Shown: positions 14,827-22,105, counted from the stretch's first letter. The stretch is DNA of 22,105 nucleotides from a virus (IMGVR_UViG_3300049036_000011:1-22105); one strand, 5' to 3'. Made by a program: numbers and translations. The notes: generated by a model from the letters alone, not told the origin.

Positions 14827-15510
14827 ATGGCAGTTACGATTTTAAGTAGAACGATTTCCTCAGTTGGGGATAAACGCATCGTCGTGTCTAACGGAACTTT
14901 TGTTCGGCCCATTCCGTTTGGCACGTCTTGGACCCAACTTCGTTTTGGGATTCGGTTCCACATTCGGGACTCAGGTGCGACTCTTACGGGCACGCCTCGG
15001 TTTGTGATGGGGGTGTGTAGTGGGTCTTCGAATATCTATGGGGATTCTTCTACGACTAATTTTGCGGGAATCCGAACGAATTCCGGGACGTGGACTCGCT
15101 CTGCGACCAACTATGAAGTAACCGTCAACATGTTTGCTCCAACTAAGAAAGTAGCAACGACGATTACTGATGGAACTGTCTTGAACACGTCTTGGAGATT
15201 GCCAAACGGTGCTGCGGTGCCGAGCGCGGACCGTGGAGTGTTTTTCGTGGACGTTAACAAGGGTAGCCCTAACTACACCTTCGATATTTTCAAACTCAGT
15301 TCAGGCGCGGCTTTGGTGGACATTAGCCGAACGACTTTTTTGGAGCAAATGGAAGTTGCGGCTCCATCTATTACGAACTACGCAACGGGAACTACTGCCG
15401 GTCTCGCGCTCGACGAGTCGGCGGGGAGCTTCGATCACCTGAGTTTGTTTTGGGATCGAACGACTCCTGAATTCGAGATTTGTGACATCGCTGTCTCTCG
15501 GTTAGCTTAA
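14827..15510 (+). CDS. Beta-rich, lectin-like fibre domain protein (downstream half of split frame)
   Basis: A 227-residue protein, 6 bp after the previous stop and in the same frame, with no Shine-Dalgarno sequence. It is rich in Ser, Thr, Gly and alternating hydrophobics, with segments such as WTQLRFGIRFHI and FDHLSLFWDRTTPEFEICDIAV that look like strands of a concanavalin/LamG-type jelly roll. In other proteins the preceding repeat type is commonly fused to such a domain. It may be made by reinitiation at ATG 14827, or by read-through of the TAA to give a protein of about 353 residues. Likely role: carbohydrate binding at a fibre tip; this is inferred from fold impression and neighbours. 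Confidence 0.65.
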   Translation: MAVTILSRTISSVGDKRIVVSNGTFVRPIPFGTSWTQLRFGIRFHIRDSGATLTGTPRFVMGVCSGSSNIYGDSSTTNFAGIRTNSGTWTRSATNYEVTVNMFAPTKKVATTITDGTVLNTSWRLPNGAAVPSADRGVFFVDVNKGSPNYTFDIFKLSSGAALVDISRTTFLEQMEVAAPSITNYATGTTAGLALDESAGSFDHLSLFWDRTTPEFEICDIAVSRLA

Positions 15511-15516
15511 TGATTT

Positions 15517-15834
15517 ATGAAACTGAATATCAAACTCGGCCAGAAGCACCCGGAAGGCCCTTGTTGTGTCTCGTCTCCGTCAAAGGATCGCGAGTATTAC
15601 CCGGAGTTGTATATCTCGCACAAAGAACCGTTGGACCTTCCCAAAGAAGGAACAATGGTGATTCGATTCAAAAAGGTCGCCAGTTCTGAGCGCGAGGACA
15701 GCTACTCTTGCACTCTGGAGGTTCACGAAATCGTCTCGACGGAAGGCGATAAAGAAGCGTCTGCCCCGAAACGCGAATCAGACGCCGCGCTCGACGCGCT
15801 GGTGGAAAAAAAGCTGAAAGAAAGAGGCTACTAA
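15517..15834 (+). CDS. Small hypothetical phage protein
   Basis: A 105-residue protein starting at ATG 15517, 6 nt after the previous stop. The first 70 residues look like a small beta domain (ELYISHKEPLDLPKEGTMVIRFKK, YSCTLEVHEI) with a CC pair at 16-17. The C-terminal 30 residues are charged and helical (AALDALVEKKLKERGY). I do not recognise a named family. It lies between fibre genes and the neck-like gene, one base from the latter's ATG, so it is probably expressed with the neck and tail proteins. Confidence 0.7.
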   Translation: MKLNIKLGQKHPEGPCCVSSPSKDREYYPELYISHKEPLDLPKEGTMVIRFKKVASSEREDSYSCTLEVHEIVSTEGDKEASAPKRESDAALDALVEKKLKERGY

Positions 15835-15835
15835 C

Positions 15836-16798
15836 ATGTTCCGCGTTGACGACATCTACGACGAAGCGAAAAAGATCATCGGCTCTTGCGAGGACCGGGT
15901 TCTTTTTCGTTACCTCGGCGACGCTGTGTCTCTGATCTCCAACAAGGGTGATTTTGAGGGATGGAAGGGTTGGATCGATATCTGCACCACGGGCGGGGGT
16001 CGGTGTATCACACTTCCGCGCGAAGTCGAGACGGTGCTGGCCGTGAACTTTGGCGGGCATCCCACGTTGGGTTACGGAACGTTTTTCAATTTCCATTTGA
16101 ACGGCATGGGAGACTGTCGCAATGCGTGCGATTGGTCTTGGCAGGATCAAGGGAATTGGCACACGACGTATCGTGATCTTGAGTCCCCGTCGAAGTTGAT
16201 TGCCTATCTTCAGACGCCGGAAGACGACGGCAAGGAGTTGATCGTCTTCGGTTACGATGTGAACGGGAATCTTTTGCGGCGCGAGGAAAACGGTGTGTGG
16301 AGAAACGGGTATCGGGTGCCCACAATCTACGGAGTCGCCGTGGCTGACGCTGACGCTCCGACGATTGCCCGCATCACGGGTGTCTTTAAGGCGGAAACGG
16401 TTGGCTCAATCCGGTTGTCTACCATCGATAACTCCAGCACTACCGGAGTTCTGCTCGGAGTCTATGAGCCCGACGAGAAGACGCCGCAGTATCGACGTAT
16501 TCGTTTAAACAGAGCTTGTTCGTGGGTGCGCGTCGCCTACCGGAGAACTAACCCAACGTTCACGAGCCGGTATGATCATATTCCGCTTAAAAGTCCGTTG
16601 GCGCTCATTCTCGCGGTTCGTGCGCGCAAGTTTTACAAGGACGAGAAGCTGAACGAGGCCATCGCTTACGAAGCGAATGCGGCGCGTCTTGAACTTGAAG
16701 CCCAGTCAGTCGCGGAGCCGAACACTACGTTCAACCCGATTCAAGTCCATGACGGAGCCGACAGTTTGGTTGATAAAGACGATTACGAGATTGTTTAA
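15836..16798 (+). CDS. Neck / head-tail connector-like protein (tail tubular A-like)
   Basis: A 320-residue protein starting one base after the previous stop with AAAGAGG upstream, one of the clearer Shine-Dalgarno candidates here. The N-terminal helix (DDIYDEAKKIIGSCEDRVLFRYLGDAVSLISNKG) is followed by a beta section with ITLPREVETVLAVNFGG, FFNFHLNG and IVFGYDVNGN. The C-terminal region has YRRIRLN and a helical end. This order (helical docking part, then a beta barrel with a LPREV-type strand) resembles adaptor proteins that plug onto the portal in short-tailed phages. The gene is followed 2 bp later by the nozzle-like gene, the usual pair. It is assigned by pattern and context, not a diagnostic motif. 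A GTTTAAAC octamer lies at 16503. Confidence 0.6.
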   Translation: MFRVDDIYDEAKKIIGSCEDRVLFRYLGDAVSLISNKGDFEGWKGWIDICTTGGGRCITLPREVETVLAVNFGGHPTLGYGTFFNFHLNGMGDCRNACDWSWQDQGNWHTTYRDLESPSKLIAYLQTPEDDGKELIVFGYDVNGNLLRREENGVWRNGYRVPTIYGVAVADADAPTIARITGVFKAETVGSIRLSTIDNSSTTGVLLGVYEPDEKTPQYRRIRLNRACSWVRVAYRRTNPTFTSRYDHIPLKSPLALILAVRARKFYKDEKLNEAIAYEANAARLELEAQSVAEPNTTFNPIQVHDGADSLVDKDDYEIV

Positions 16799-16800
16799 GT

Positions 16801-18804
16801 ATGTCGCAGCAACCGCAACCGCTAATTGATTTCGACTCCACGTGGATTCGCGGGTCGAATTCGTCTATGGACCCCGGCTCGTTACCGCAGGGGTATTCAT
16901 GGAACGCGATCAACATGCTGAACGTCGGGGGGTTCTGGTCGTGCCGCCCCGGATACCGGTGCCTTGTTACGCTTCCGGCTGGAAAACTTCAGGGGGCCAC
17001 TATTTTTCGTCCTCGGGTTGGGATCGAGCAGTTTGTAGTCGCGGTGGACGGTGCGATTTATGTTGCCGACTGGCCGTTTCTTGAATTCCGTCTTCTGACT
17101 AATATTCAGATGCTCCCGCACGCGAAGCAAGTGTGGTGGGTGCAGGCCACGCAAGTTGCTGAGCGTCGAACGAGTGATCTCACGTCGGCGATCAACGTGA
17201 TCGCGCCACGTGAGGTTCTTTTCATTTTTGACGGCGCTGATAACACTGCTCCGGCGTGGTATGATGGCTCGGATTCAGGTCACGTTCGCGATAACGAATT
17301 TGAAACCCCCACTGGCAGCGCAGTGGCGTGGGTGGGGGATCGGTTATGGGTTGCGCGCGGTAAGACTGTGCTTGCGTCGGATATCGGCAACCCTTTCAGT
17401 TTCCGAGAGCAAACGTATCTTGGGGGCACTACGGGATTCAACTTTAATCGGGAAGTGACGGCGCTGTCACGGACTCCGTCGTTGGAGTTTCCGCAGTTGA
17501 TGGCGTTCACGGAGGACTCGGTAACGATTCTTCAGGCCAATATTCGTGACCGCAACCAGTGGCCGCTCACTGACAACTTTCAGCGAGAAGTTTTGCAAGT
17601 TGGATGTCCGTCATCGCGCGCCGTTGTGTCGCATTTCGGTCGCATCTCGTGGATCAGTTCTTCAGGCGTCATCATTTTCGATGCCGCACATGCTGCTCAG
17701 CAGTCGGGCCGTGCTCCAATTCGGGATAGCGAGATGATGGTCTCGAAGTCCAATCTCCACGAAGACCTTAGTTTGACGGCGTGTGGCGCGTTCGGTCCTT
17801 ATCTGCTTTACAGCGTCCCCTCGGGAGACATCTACAACAAGCACACGTGGGTTCTTAACGATGCCAGCGTTGAAACCTTGAACGAAGACACCCCGCCGTC
17901 GTGGTCCGGTTATTGGCTCGGCACGCGACCCGTGGAATGGGTTTACGGGGATATCGCGGGCACTGAAAGAATTTTTCACGTGAGCGTGGATGAAGACGGT
18001 GAGAACCGACTGTGGGAAGCGTTTCAACCGGACCGGTTAGACAATGGATGTCCGATTACGTGGGCTCTTGAAACCCGTGGGATGTTTGGGGCTTCGTCCC
18101 AGTCAAAGCGAATCCCCGGGGGCGATGTAAAGTTCGGCTTTGCGGAGGTAGCTTTCGCGGGCATCGAAGAAACTTTGGACCTCGGTATTTTCTATGCAGG
18201 CGGCATTCGCGGGGCTTACAAACCGATTCTCGCTAAACAAATTTCTGTTGAGCGTGGAAGTTTGCGTTGGGACCAACAGGTGACGGCCACGTCGCAAATC
18301 TTTGCGTTTAAACCGCAAGCTCGAAAAGTTCGAACTATGGACGTGCGAGAGGAAACGACTGAAGGCGAAACCTCCTGTCCGGTCGAGTCCGAAAATTTGG
18401 ACGGTAAAGATGAATCGTTTCAGCTTTTGATTGTCGGCCACGGCCCGGCTACGATTCGTTGGATTCGCTCGTATGGCACCGAGGAATCGGAGTCCACTTC
18501 GGGTGATCCTGATTCTTGCAAGGACGAGTCCCCCTACAATGCGGTTCGTTTTGACGGGGCAGCCGTCCGAGCCACTGACTTTTCGGAGCTTGTCGAAGCC
18601 CTTACTGCCAAGGCACTATCTTATTATACGGCCAATCAAACGGACACGGTGGAGTCGTTTGTTGGCGTGGGAACTGCCGAGAGCATTGTGTCTCAGGCGG
18701 CGGCGGATCGTGTCGCGAAGCGAATTGCGACGCGTATGGCAGAAGTCGAATTTCTCGCGAGCCAGCCGCGCATCCTGAGCCTTGGCGAAGGCTTCAACGA
18801 ATGA
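16801..18804 (+). CDS. Tail nozzle / stabilisation-like protein
   Basis: A 667-residue protein following the neck gene. The opening (RGSNSSMDPGSLPQGYSWNA, about 17-36, then GFWSCRPGYRCL and FVVAVDGAIYV) matches a pattern often seen in phage beta-propeller nozzle proteins of short tails, with an N-terminal segment that identifies minted residues of the propeller (GSAVAWVGDRLWVA, MAFTEDSVTIL, GRISWISSSGVIIFD). The middle is beta-rich throughout. The last 65 residues (ALSYYTANQT onward, with SQAAADRVAKRIATRMAE at about 629-646) resemble the DUF5977-type tail found on some phage and bacterial surface proteins. It likely forms the tail tube/nozzle. A GTTTAAAC octamer lies at 18306. The stop overlaps the next ATG. 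Confidence 0.6.
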   Translation: MSQQPQPLIDFDSTWIRGSNSSMDPGSLPQGYSWNAINMLNVGGFWSCRPGYRCLVTLPAGKLQGATIFRPRVGIEQFVVAVDGAIYVADWPFLEFRLLTNIQMLPHAKQVWWVQATQVAERRTSDLTSAINVIAPREVLFIFDGADNTAPAWYDGSDSGHVRDNEFETPTGSAVAWVGDRLWVARGKTVLASDIGNPFSFREQTYLGGTTGFNFNREVTALSRTPSLEFPQLMAFTEDSVTILQANIRDRNQWPLTDNFQREVLQVGCPSSRAVVSHFGRISWISSSGVIIFDAAHAAQQSGRAPIRDSEMMVSKSNLHEDLSLTACGAFGPYLLYSVPSGDIYNKHTWVLNDASVETLNEDTPPSWSGYWLGTRPVEWVYGDIAGTERIFHVSVDEDGENRLWEAFQPDRLDNGCPITWALETRGMFGASSQSKRIPGGDVKFGFAEVAFAGIEETLDLGIFYAGGIRGAYKPILAKQISVERGSLRWDQQVTATSQIFAFKPQARKVRTMDVREETTEGETSCPVESENLDGKDESFQLLIVGHGPATIRWIRSYGTEESESTSGDPDSCKDESPYNAVRFDGAAVRATDFSELVEALTAKALSYYTANQTDTVESFVGVGTAESIVSQAAADRVAKRIATRMAEVEFLASQPRILSLGEGFNE

Positions 18805-20486
18805 GTGCATTAGACGTTCTCTTTCTACGCAGACCGAAAATCGACTACGTGTCGCCCCCGGTCTGCGAGAACATTTTCACAGGGTCGAGCGGCCCGGTGA
18901 TCGTGCTTGATCCTTTCGACGAACTCGGAAAAATTTCCGGCATTGTCATCGACGTGGAGGGTGGATCGCGTATCGTGTCTTGGCCTTCGTTTCCCGGCGC
19001 GATCTGCTATACGATTTATCTGGACGAGGATGGCGTGCTTACTGTGATCGCGGAGTGCGTCGAGGGTCCGTCGTATCCTATCCCGGACGACATCGACGGC
19101 TCGATTCGTATTAGTCCCATTACTCCCGATGGCGAAGGCCCTCCGAGTGATCCAGTGGTGCTTCCTCCGGGCGGGGGCGGCGGTGGGGGCTGCGAAGAAT
19201 TTATCGACGACACTCTCGTTGTCCCGGTCGGTAATGTCGAACGCCTCAATAAAATTTCGGGCACCTTTGTTGGAACGCGCGTTGTGTCAGGAGATCAACG
19301 TCCTCAGTTTTACCGGGACCGGGCTACTTCGGATATCCGAACGACTATTTCGAGCGGGGCGGTCCAAGCGTCTCAGTCGGCCAGCGATCTTGTCAATACC
19401 GATGGATCGAATTTTTTCGAGGCCAGTCATGTCGGAAAATTTTTGAAGTTTACTTCAGGTGGAGACGCTCGCGAGATTATCGCGTTTGTATCCCCTACGC
19501 AAGTTCAAGTAGCTGTTTCTGACACTGTTGCGTTATCGACGTTCACCATTAGGGGGCAGACTTTGGGTGGAGTAGCGGGCCAATTGTTCTTCTCTACGGA
19601 CAGTGGAGTGTTTGTCGGTTCTGAACAAAATCCCGCAGGCGATTACCGAACGCTTTGGTTTAATGAGGGCAACGGTGAAATTCGTGACTTAGGAGACGGT
19701 ATCGTGATCGTTCCTATTCAGCTTAACGAGAATGGATTTTTTCTCTACTGGGATTCAAGTTCTGGAGAGTCTTTCATTTACAATCCTAATACTCAAACCT
19801 CGACGCTAACCGGGACGCATTCGTCCAATGGTTTTAACACAAGCTTACTGGTAACAGGGCAATATCAGATTAGTCACTTTCCTGACCCGGATGAGTTTCG
19901 GGCGTTTAAATGGCAGGGGGGTATCTCGACTGATATTCACCCCCCTGAAGTCGGCACTGGGATTGGTAAATTTAGTGAAGGTCGGTTTGTATTGGATTCT
20001 GGCATGATAATTGGGAAGTATCTCGAACCTTCTAACAGCAAGGCACGAGTATTCTATCATGTCGGGGGAGTTTCAGCCGGAATTGGATTTTTTAATACCG
20101 ATGGTGCGATGGATTTAACGGACTACAACCAAGCCGGAATGGTTGTAGGGGGCGGGGATATTTCCGCAGGTTTGCTAGACATTCGTGCCTTTAAGTGGAC
20201 TCTTGCTGGTGGCCTAGTTCAGCTTGGTGTGTTGCCCGGTCAGGCGACTAGCTCTGTGGCCAGCGTGAACGAAGCTGGCGTAATTGTTGGCGAGAGCGGA
20301 GGGCGCGCGTGCATCTGGCTTCCGGGCCAAACGGTGCCCGAGGACTTGAACGATTATTTACCCGTTGGTTCTGGTTGGACTCTGGTTTCCTCTCTCGGCA
20401 TTACTAACGACAATGGTGTCGTCGTATTGGGGAGTTTTAACGGGCCGTTCGCTTACGGCTTTCTTCAGCTTTGCTTAGACTTATGA
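18801..20486 (+). CDS. Tail protein with FN3-like domain and HAF-like repeats
   Basis: A 561-residue protein whose ATG overlaps the nozzle-like stop. Residues about 57-121 look like a fibronectin type III domain (VSWPSFPGAICYTIYLDEDG, RISPITPDGEGPPSDP). A Gly7 linker (124-130) follows. Residues about 190-260 (SQSASDLVNTDGSNFF, GKFLKFTSGGDAREIIAF) are a module shared by phage tail proteins. The C-terminal 200 residues have repeats in the style of the HAF family of extracellular repeats: two RAFKW strands (near 366 and 462), VASVNEAGVIVGES, and GITNDNGVVVLG. This suggests a beta-propeller for surface binding, so the protein is probably a receptor-side tail component. HAF is assigned by pattern; the function of the family is not firmly known. 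Confidence 0.65.
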   Translation: MSALDVLFLRRPKIDYVSPPVCENIFTGSSGPVIVLDPFDELGKISGIVIDVEGGSRIVSWPSFPGAICYTIYLDEDGVLTVIAECVEGPSYPIPDDIDGSIRISPITPDGEGPPSDPVVLPPGGGGGGGCEEFIDDTLVVPVGNVERLNKISGTFVGTRVVSGDQRPQFYRDRATSDIRTTISSGAVQASQSASDLVNTDGSNFFEASHVGKFLKFTSGGDAREIIAFVSPTQVQVAVSDTVALSTFTIRGQTLGGVAGQLFFSTDSGVFVGSEQNPAGDYRTLWFNEGNGEIRDLGDGIVIVPIQLNENGFFLYWDSSSGESFIYNPNTQTSTLTGTHSSNGFNTSLLVTGQYQISHFPDPDEFRAFKWQGGISTDIHPPEVGTGIGKFSEGRFVLDSGMIIGKYLEPSNSKARVFYHVGGVSAGIGFFNTDGAMDLTDYNQAGMVVGGGDISAGLLDIRAFKWTLAGGLVQLGVLPGQATSSVASVNEAGVIVGESGGRACIWLPGQTVPEDLNDYLPVGSGWTLVSSLGITNDNGVVVLGSFNGPFAYGFLQLCLDL

Positions 20487-21292
20487 AAGACACAAACTTA
20501 ATTCTGTCCGTCGCGCCGCTCCCTCCGACTTTTAGTGGGACGCCGCAACAGATGTTCGCGGCCCTCGTGCGTCGGTCGAAAATTGTTTCGCCGTCCGGGA
20601 TCAATTTTATTTACATCGGTGATACCGAGCCGACTTCAAACGTCGGACCGTGGTTGCGTGGGACAAAATGGTATGTTTTCGACGACTCCATCAAACGTTA
20701 TGTCCCACTCGACATCACGGATTCTGAAAAGACGTGGTATCATATCGGGGCTACCGCACCGACGAGCGACGAGCCGCCTCTGTGGTTACGCACCACGAAG
20801 GACGCGACCGAAGCGGACCCCTCGCGCGGAGATGCGGTGGGCTGGTATTTTTGGGACGGCAGCGCGTGGGAGCCTTACCTCAGCATCGTGCTGAGCGGGC
20901 CGACTGTCAACCGTCCGGTGAGCCCGGTGACGTTCACGCAATATTACGACACCGACATCGCGTGTCTGATTTGGTTTGAGCGCGCGCAATGGCGGACCGT
21001 CTCGGGGGTGCCCGGCGACGTGAAAGCTGTGATGTTCGAGACTCTCGTCGATGCTCTGGAGCACAACCCCGGCTGGCAAGTGGTTGGCGAGTCCAATCAG
21101 GCGTTACGCGGGCGTATAATCATGCAGGCTACGAAGGACTCCGGGGGCGCGAATCCGATCACGGTCGGCTCCGGCCTTGCCCAACGGGAAGCTTTTGAGA
21201 CCTTCGGCGAGACCGATGGGGTCAAAATCGACGCCTCGTCCACGGTCCCGTATCCGCCACAATTGGCACTTTGGCACCTAGTCAAAGAGTAA
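20483..21292 (+). CDS. Tail fibre / collar-like protein
   Basis: A 269-residue protein starting at ATG 20483, overlapping the previous stop; TTG 20471 is a weaker choice. Two copies of a G-x-T-x-PTS-x-x-x-WLR module occur (GDTEPTSNVGPWLRGTKWYVF at about 46-66 and GATAPTSDEPPLWLR at about 88-102), seen in many phage tail fibres. The C-terminal 75 residues (LEHNPGWQVVGESNQALRGRIIM, ending PPQLALWHLVK) resemble the tail-collar type domain: a conserved start, an LRGR-type strand and a pro-rich end. It probably sits at the fibre tip or links a fibre to the tail. The 28-bp gap after it carries the second copy of the 16-bp motif. Confidence 0.65.
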   Translation: MKDTNLILSVAPLPPTFSGTPQQMFAALVRRSKIVSPSGINFIYIGDTEPTSNVGPWLRGTKWYVFDDSIKRYVPLDITDSEKTWYHIGATAPTSDEPPLWLRTTKDATEADPSRGDAVGWYFWDGSAWEPYLSIVLSGPTVNRPVSPVTFTQYYDTDIACLIWFERAQWRTVSGVPGDVKAVMFETLVDALEHNPGWQVVGESNQALRGRIIMQATKDSGGANPITVGSGLAQREAFETFGETDGVKIDASSTVPYPPQLALWHLVKE

Positions 21293-21298
21293 GAAAAA

Positions 21299-21314
21299 CG
21301 GCACTGTTTTAACG
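21299..21314 (+). promoter_or_regulatory. 16-bp repeated start-proximal motif, copy 2
   Basis: CGGCACTGTTTTAACG again, identical to 1834-1849, here 6 nt before ATG 21321. The nearly constant distance to the start codon in both places points to a signal for expression of the following gene rather than chance. No Shine-Dalgarno sequence lies between. Confidence 0.5.
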
Positions 21315-21320
21315 TAACAA

Positions 21321-21752
21321 ATGGTGAAAGAACTGACGCCCGACGAGTTTACGGAACGGCTGCTCCCGATTTTTCGAGACGTAGAGCGAAAGTTCTCCTA
21401 TCCGGGCGGAACTTTCGATCCCGGACACTTCTTTCCGACTTGGCAAAGCCTCATGAAAGTCAAGGTTGCGCGAACTTGGGAGCAGGGTCCGGGAAATGCC
21501 GTGCTTGGCGCTATCTTTACTCCGAACATGTTCGTCAAAAACCCGAACGCGCTCGTGACCTTCTGGTATAAAAGGGACAACGCCCCAAGCGCGATGCCTT
21601 TACTGAAGGTCGCGATTAAGGAAGCCCGCAAGGCTGGTTGCAAGTTGCTTTATTCCGCGATCTACCACGGCCTTACCCCCGAACGCGTGAAGGTAGCCCA
21701 TTATCGGTTGGGCTTTGAGGATTCGGAAACAGTTCTCCGCAAAGTTTTATGA
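21321..21752 (+). CDS. GNAT-like acetyltransferase-fold protein
   Basis: A 143-residue protein with length and layout of the GNAT N-acetyltransferase superfamily: an N-terminal helix pair (DEFTERLLPIFRDVERKF), the central strand pair VLGAIFTPN and ALVTFWYKR, an amphipathic helix LLKVAIKEARKAGCKLL in the place of the acetyl-CoA helix, and a C-terminal YRLGFEDSETVL, matching the usual Y-x-x-x-GF-motif. The canonical acetyl-CoA loop (Q/R-x-x-G-x-G/A) is not clear, so it may be a non-catalytic relative. GNAT-like genes are often found among short-tailed phage virion genes, near ejection proteins, as here. Substrate unknown. The stop overlaps the next ATG. Confidence 0.55.
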   Translation: MVKELTPDEFTERLLPIFRDVERKFSYPGGTFDPGHFFPTWQSLMKVKVARTWEQGPGNAVLGAIFTPNMFVKNPNALVTFWYKRDNAPSAMPLLKVAIKEARKAGCKLLYSAIYHGLTPERVKVAHYRLGFEDSETVLRKVL

Positions 21753-22105
21753 GTGATATTTTCGGCGCAGTTGGACAAGTAGCAGGCGCGGCGATCACCG
21801 CTGCCGCAATGAAGGATGCCGCCGAGACGCAAGCGCGTGCTTTGGAGAAGCAGCGTCAATTTGTTTTCAGTCAGCTTGACCCCGCGAAGATCAATATGAT
21901 GGCCGGGGCGGCTGACGTTGATCAAGTTCGTAATCGTCTGGCGCTTCAAGGTGCCATCGATCCTTCTTTATTGAAGGCTCGGTTCGAATCTCAGGACGCG
22001 ATTCTTAATGCGTCTCGTGGGCTCGGTGCGGACTCGACCGCGATGAAGACCGGAGAACTTGCGGCCAAGGAAGCTGTCGCGGGCGTAAAGGGGATGGACC
22101 AAGTT
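21749..22105 (+). CDS. Putative internal virion / ejection protein, N-terminal part (3'-truncated by window)
   Basis: An open frame starting at ATG 21749 (ATGA overlap with the GNAT-like stop) and running off the right edge; 119 codons are visible. The start MSDIFGAVGQVAGAAITAAA is a Gly/Ala-rich amphipathic or membrane-active segment. Residues about 21-119 are Ala-, Gln- and Asp-rich and predicted helical (AETQARALEKQRQFVFSQLD, VRNRLALQGAIDPSLLKARF). Such a beginning is common in internal head or DNA-ejection proteins of short-tailed phages, which pass into the host envelope with the genome. Place after the tail genes agrees with this. The full domain content, for example a transglycosylase, cannot be seen, so the function is inferred. 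Confidence 0.7.
   Translation, partial: MSDIFGAVGQVAGAAITAAAMKDAAETQARALEKQRQFVFSQLDPAKINMMAGAADVDQVRNRLALQGAIDPSLLKARFESQDAILNASRGLGADSTAMKTGELAAKEAVAGVKGMDQV

Larger units (their letters stand above)
1441..18313. repeat. Dispersed palindromic octamer GTTTAAAC, eight copies
   Basis: Exact copies start at 1441, 4877, 7396, 8625, 11761, 14660, 16503 and 18306, one in each of eight different genes. Five read CGT-TTA-AAC or AGT-TTA-AAC (R/S-L-N) and three read TTT-AAA-C (F-K). Chance expectation for one octamer in 22 kb is well below one. Only these eight sites are meant; the span between them is not itself repetitive. Confidence 0.7.

Noticed and set aside
1-22105. tRNA, rRNA, integrase, transposase or attachment sites
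   Set aside because: None seen on reading both strands; the window holds virion, lysis-like and glycan genes only, so neither lysogeny nor mobile insertion is shown here.

Overview
The window reads as the late (virion) module of a tailed bacteriophage, most likely short-tailed (podovirus-like). All genes lie on the + strand, are packed tightly and often overlap by ATGA, GTGA or TAATG. The order is terminase large subunit (5'-truncated), two small Cys-rich proteins, a 704-aa portal, a small unknown, a scaffold-like protein, four glycan-type enzymes, the probable major capsid protein, a tandem-repeat protein, a holin-like protein, a spanin-like lipoprotein, collagen-like fibre genes, neck- and nozzle-like proteins, receptor-side tail proteins, a GNAT-like protein, and the start of a probable ejection protein that runs off the window. 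No tail-tube or tape-measure gene is seen, and the large portal followed later by neck- and nozzle-like genes fits a short tail.

The host is probably Gram-negative: the lipobox protein with a downstream membrane span has the layout of a one-piece spanin, and one enzyme resembles LPS heptosyltransferases. Few starts have a Shine-Dalgarno-like sequence. That is common in Bacteroidota and some Verrucomicrobiota, but the host phylum is only a guess. G+C looks to be in the mid-50s percent by eye.

Layout. 1-4298: packaging and portal. 4308-5687: scaffold, followed by a strong hairpin. 5735-8959: an uninterrupted cassette of a GT-A glycosyltransferase, a GT9/heptosyltransferase-like protein, a polysaccharide pyruvyl transferase-like protein and a second GT-A-like protein, closed by a 24-bp perfect palindrome. 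8960-9166: a structured leader. 9167-10450: probable major capsid protein, followed by three hairpins, the last terminator-like. 10535-11893: repeat protein, holin-like and spanin-like genes. 11890-15510: fibre genes rich in collagen repeats and internal duplications. 15517-20486: small protein, neck, nozzle and a HAF-repeat tail protein. 20483-22105: collar-like tail protein, GNAT-like protein, ejection protein N-terminus.

Most notable points: (1) a four-gene glycan cassette inserted between scaffold and capsid genes; (2) a fibre gene split by one in-frame TAA exactly where a sister repeat has an Asn codon; (3) at least eight copies of the palindrome GTTTAAAC, one per gene in eight genes; (4) a 16-bp motif repeated identically just upstream of two gene starts, with a partial copy in the capsid leader; (5) a 27-residue tandem-repeat protein directly after the capsid gene.
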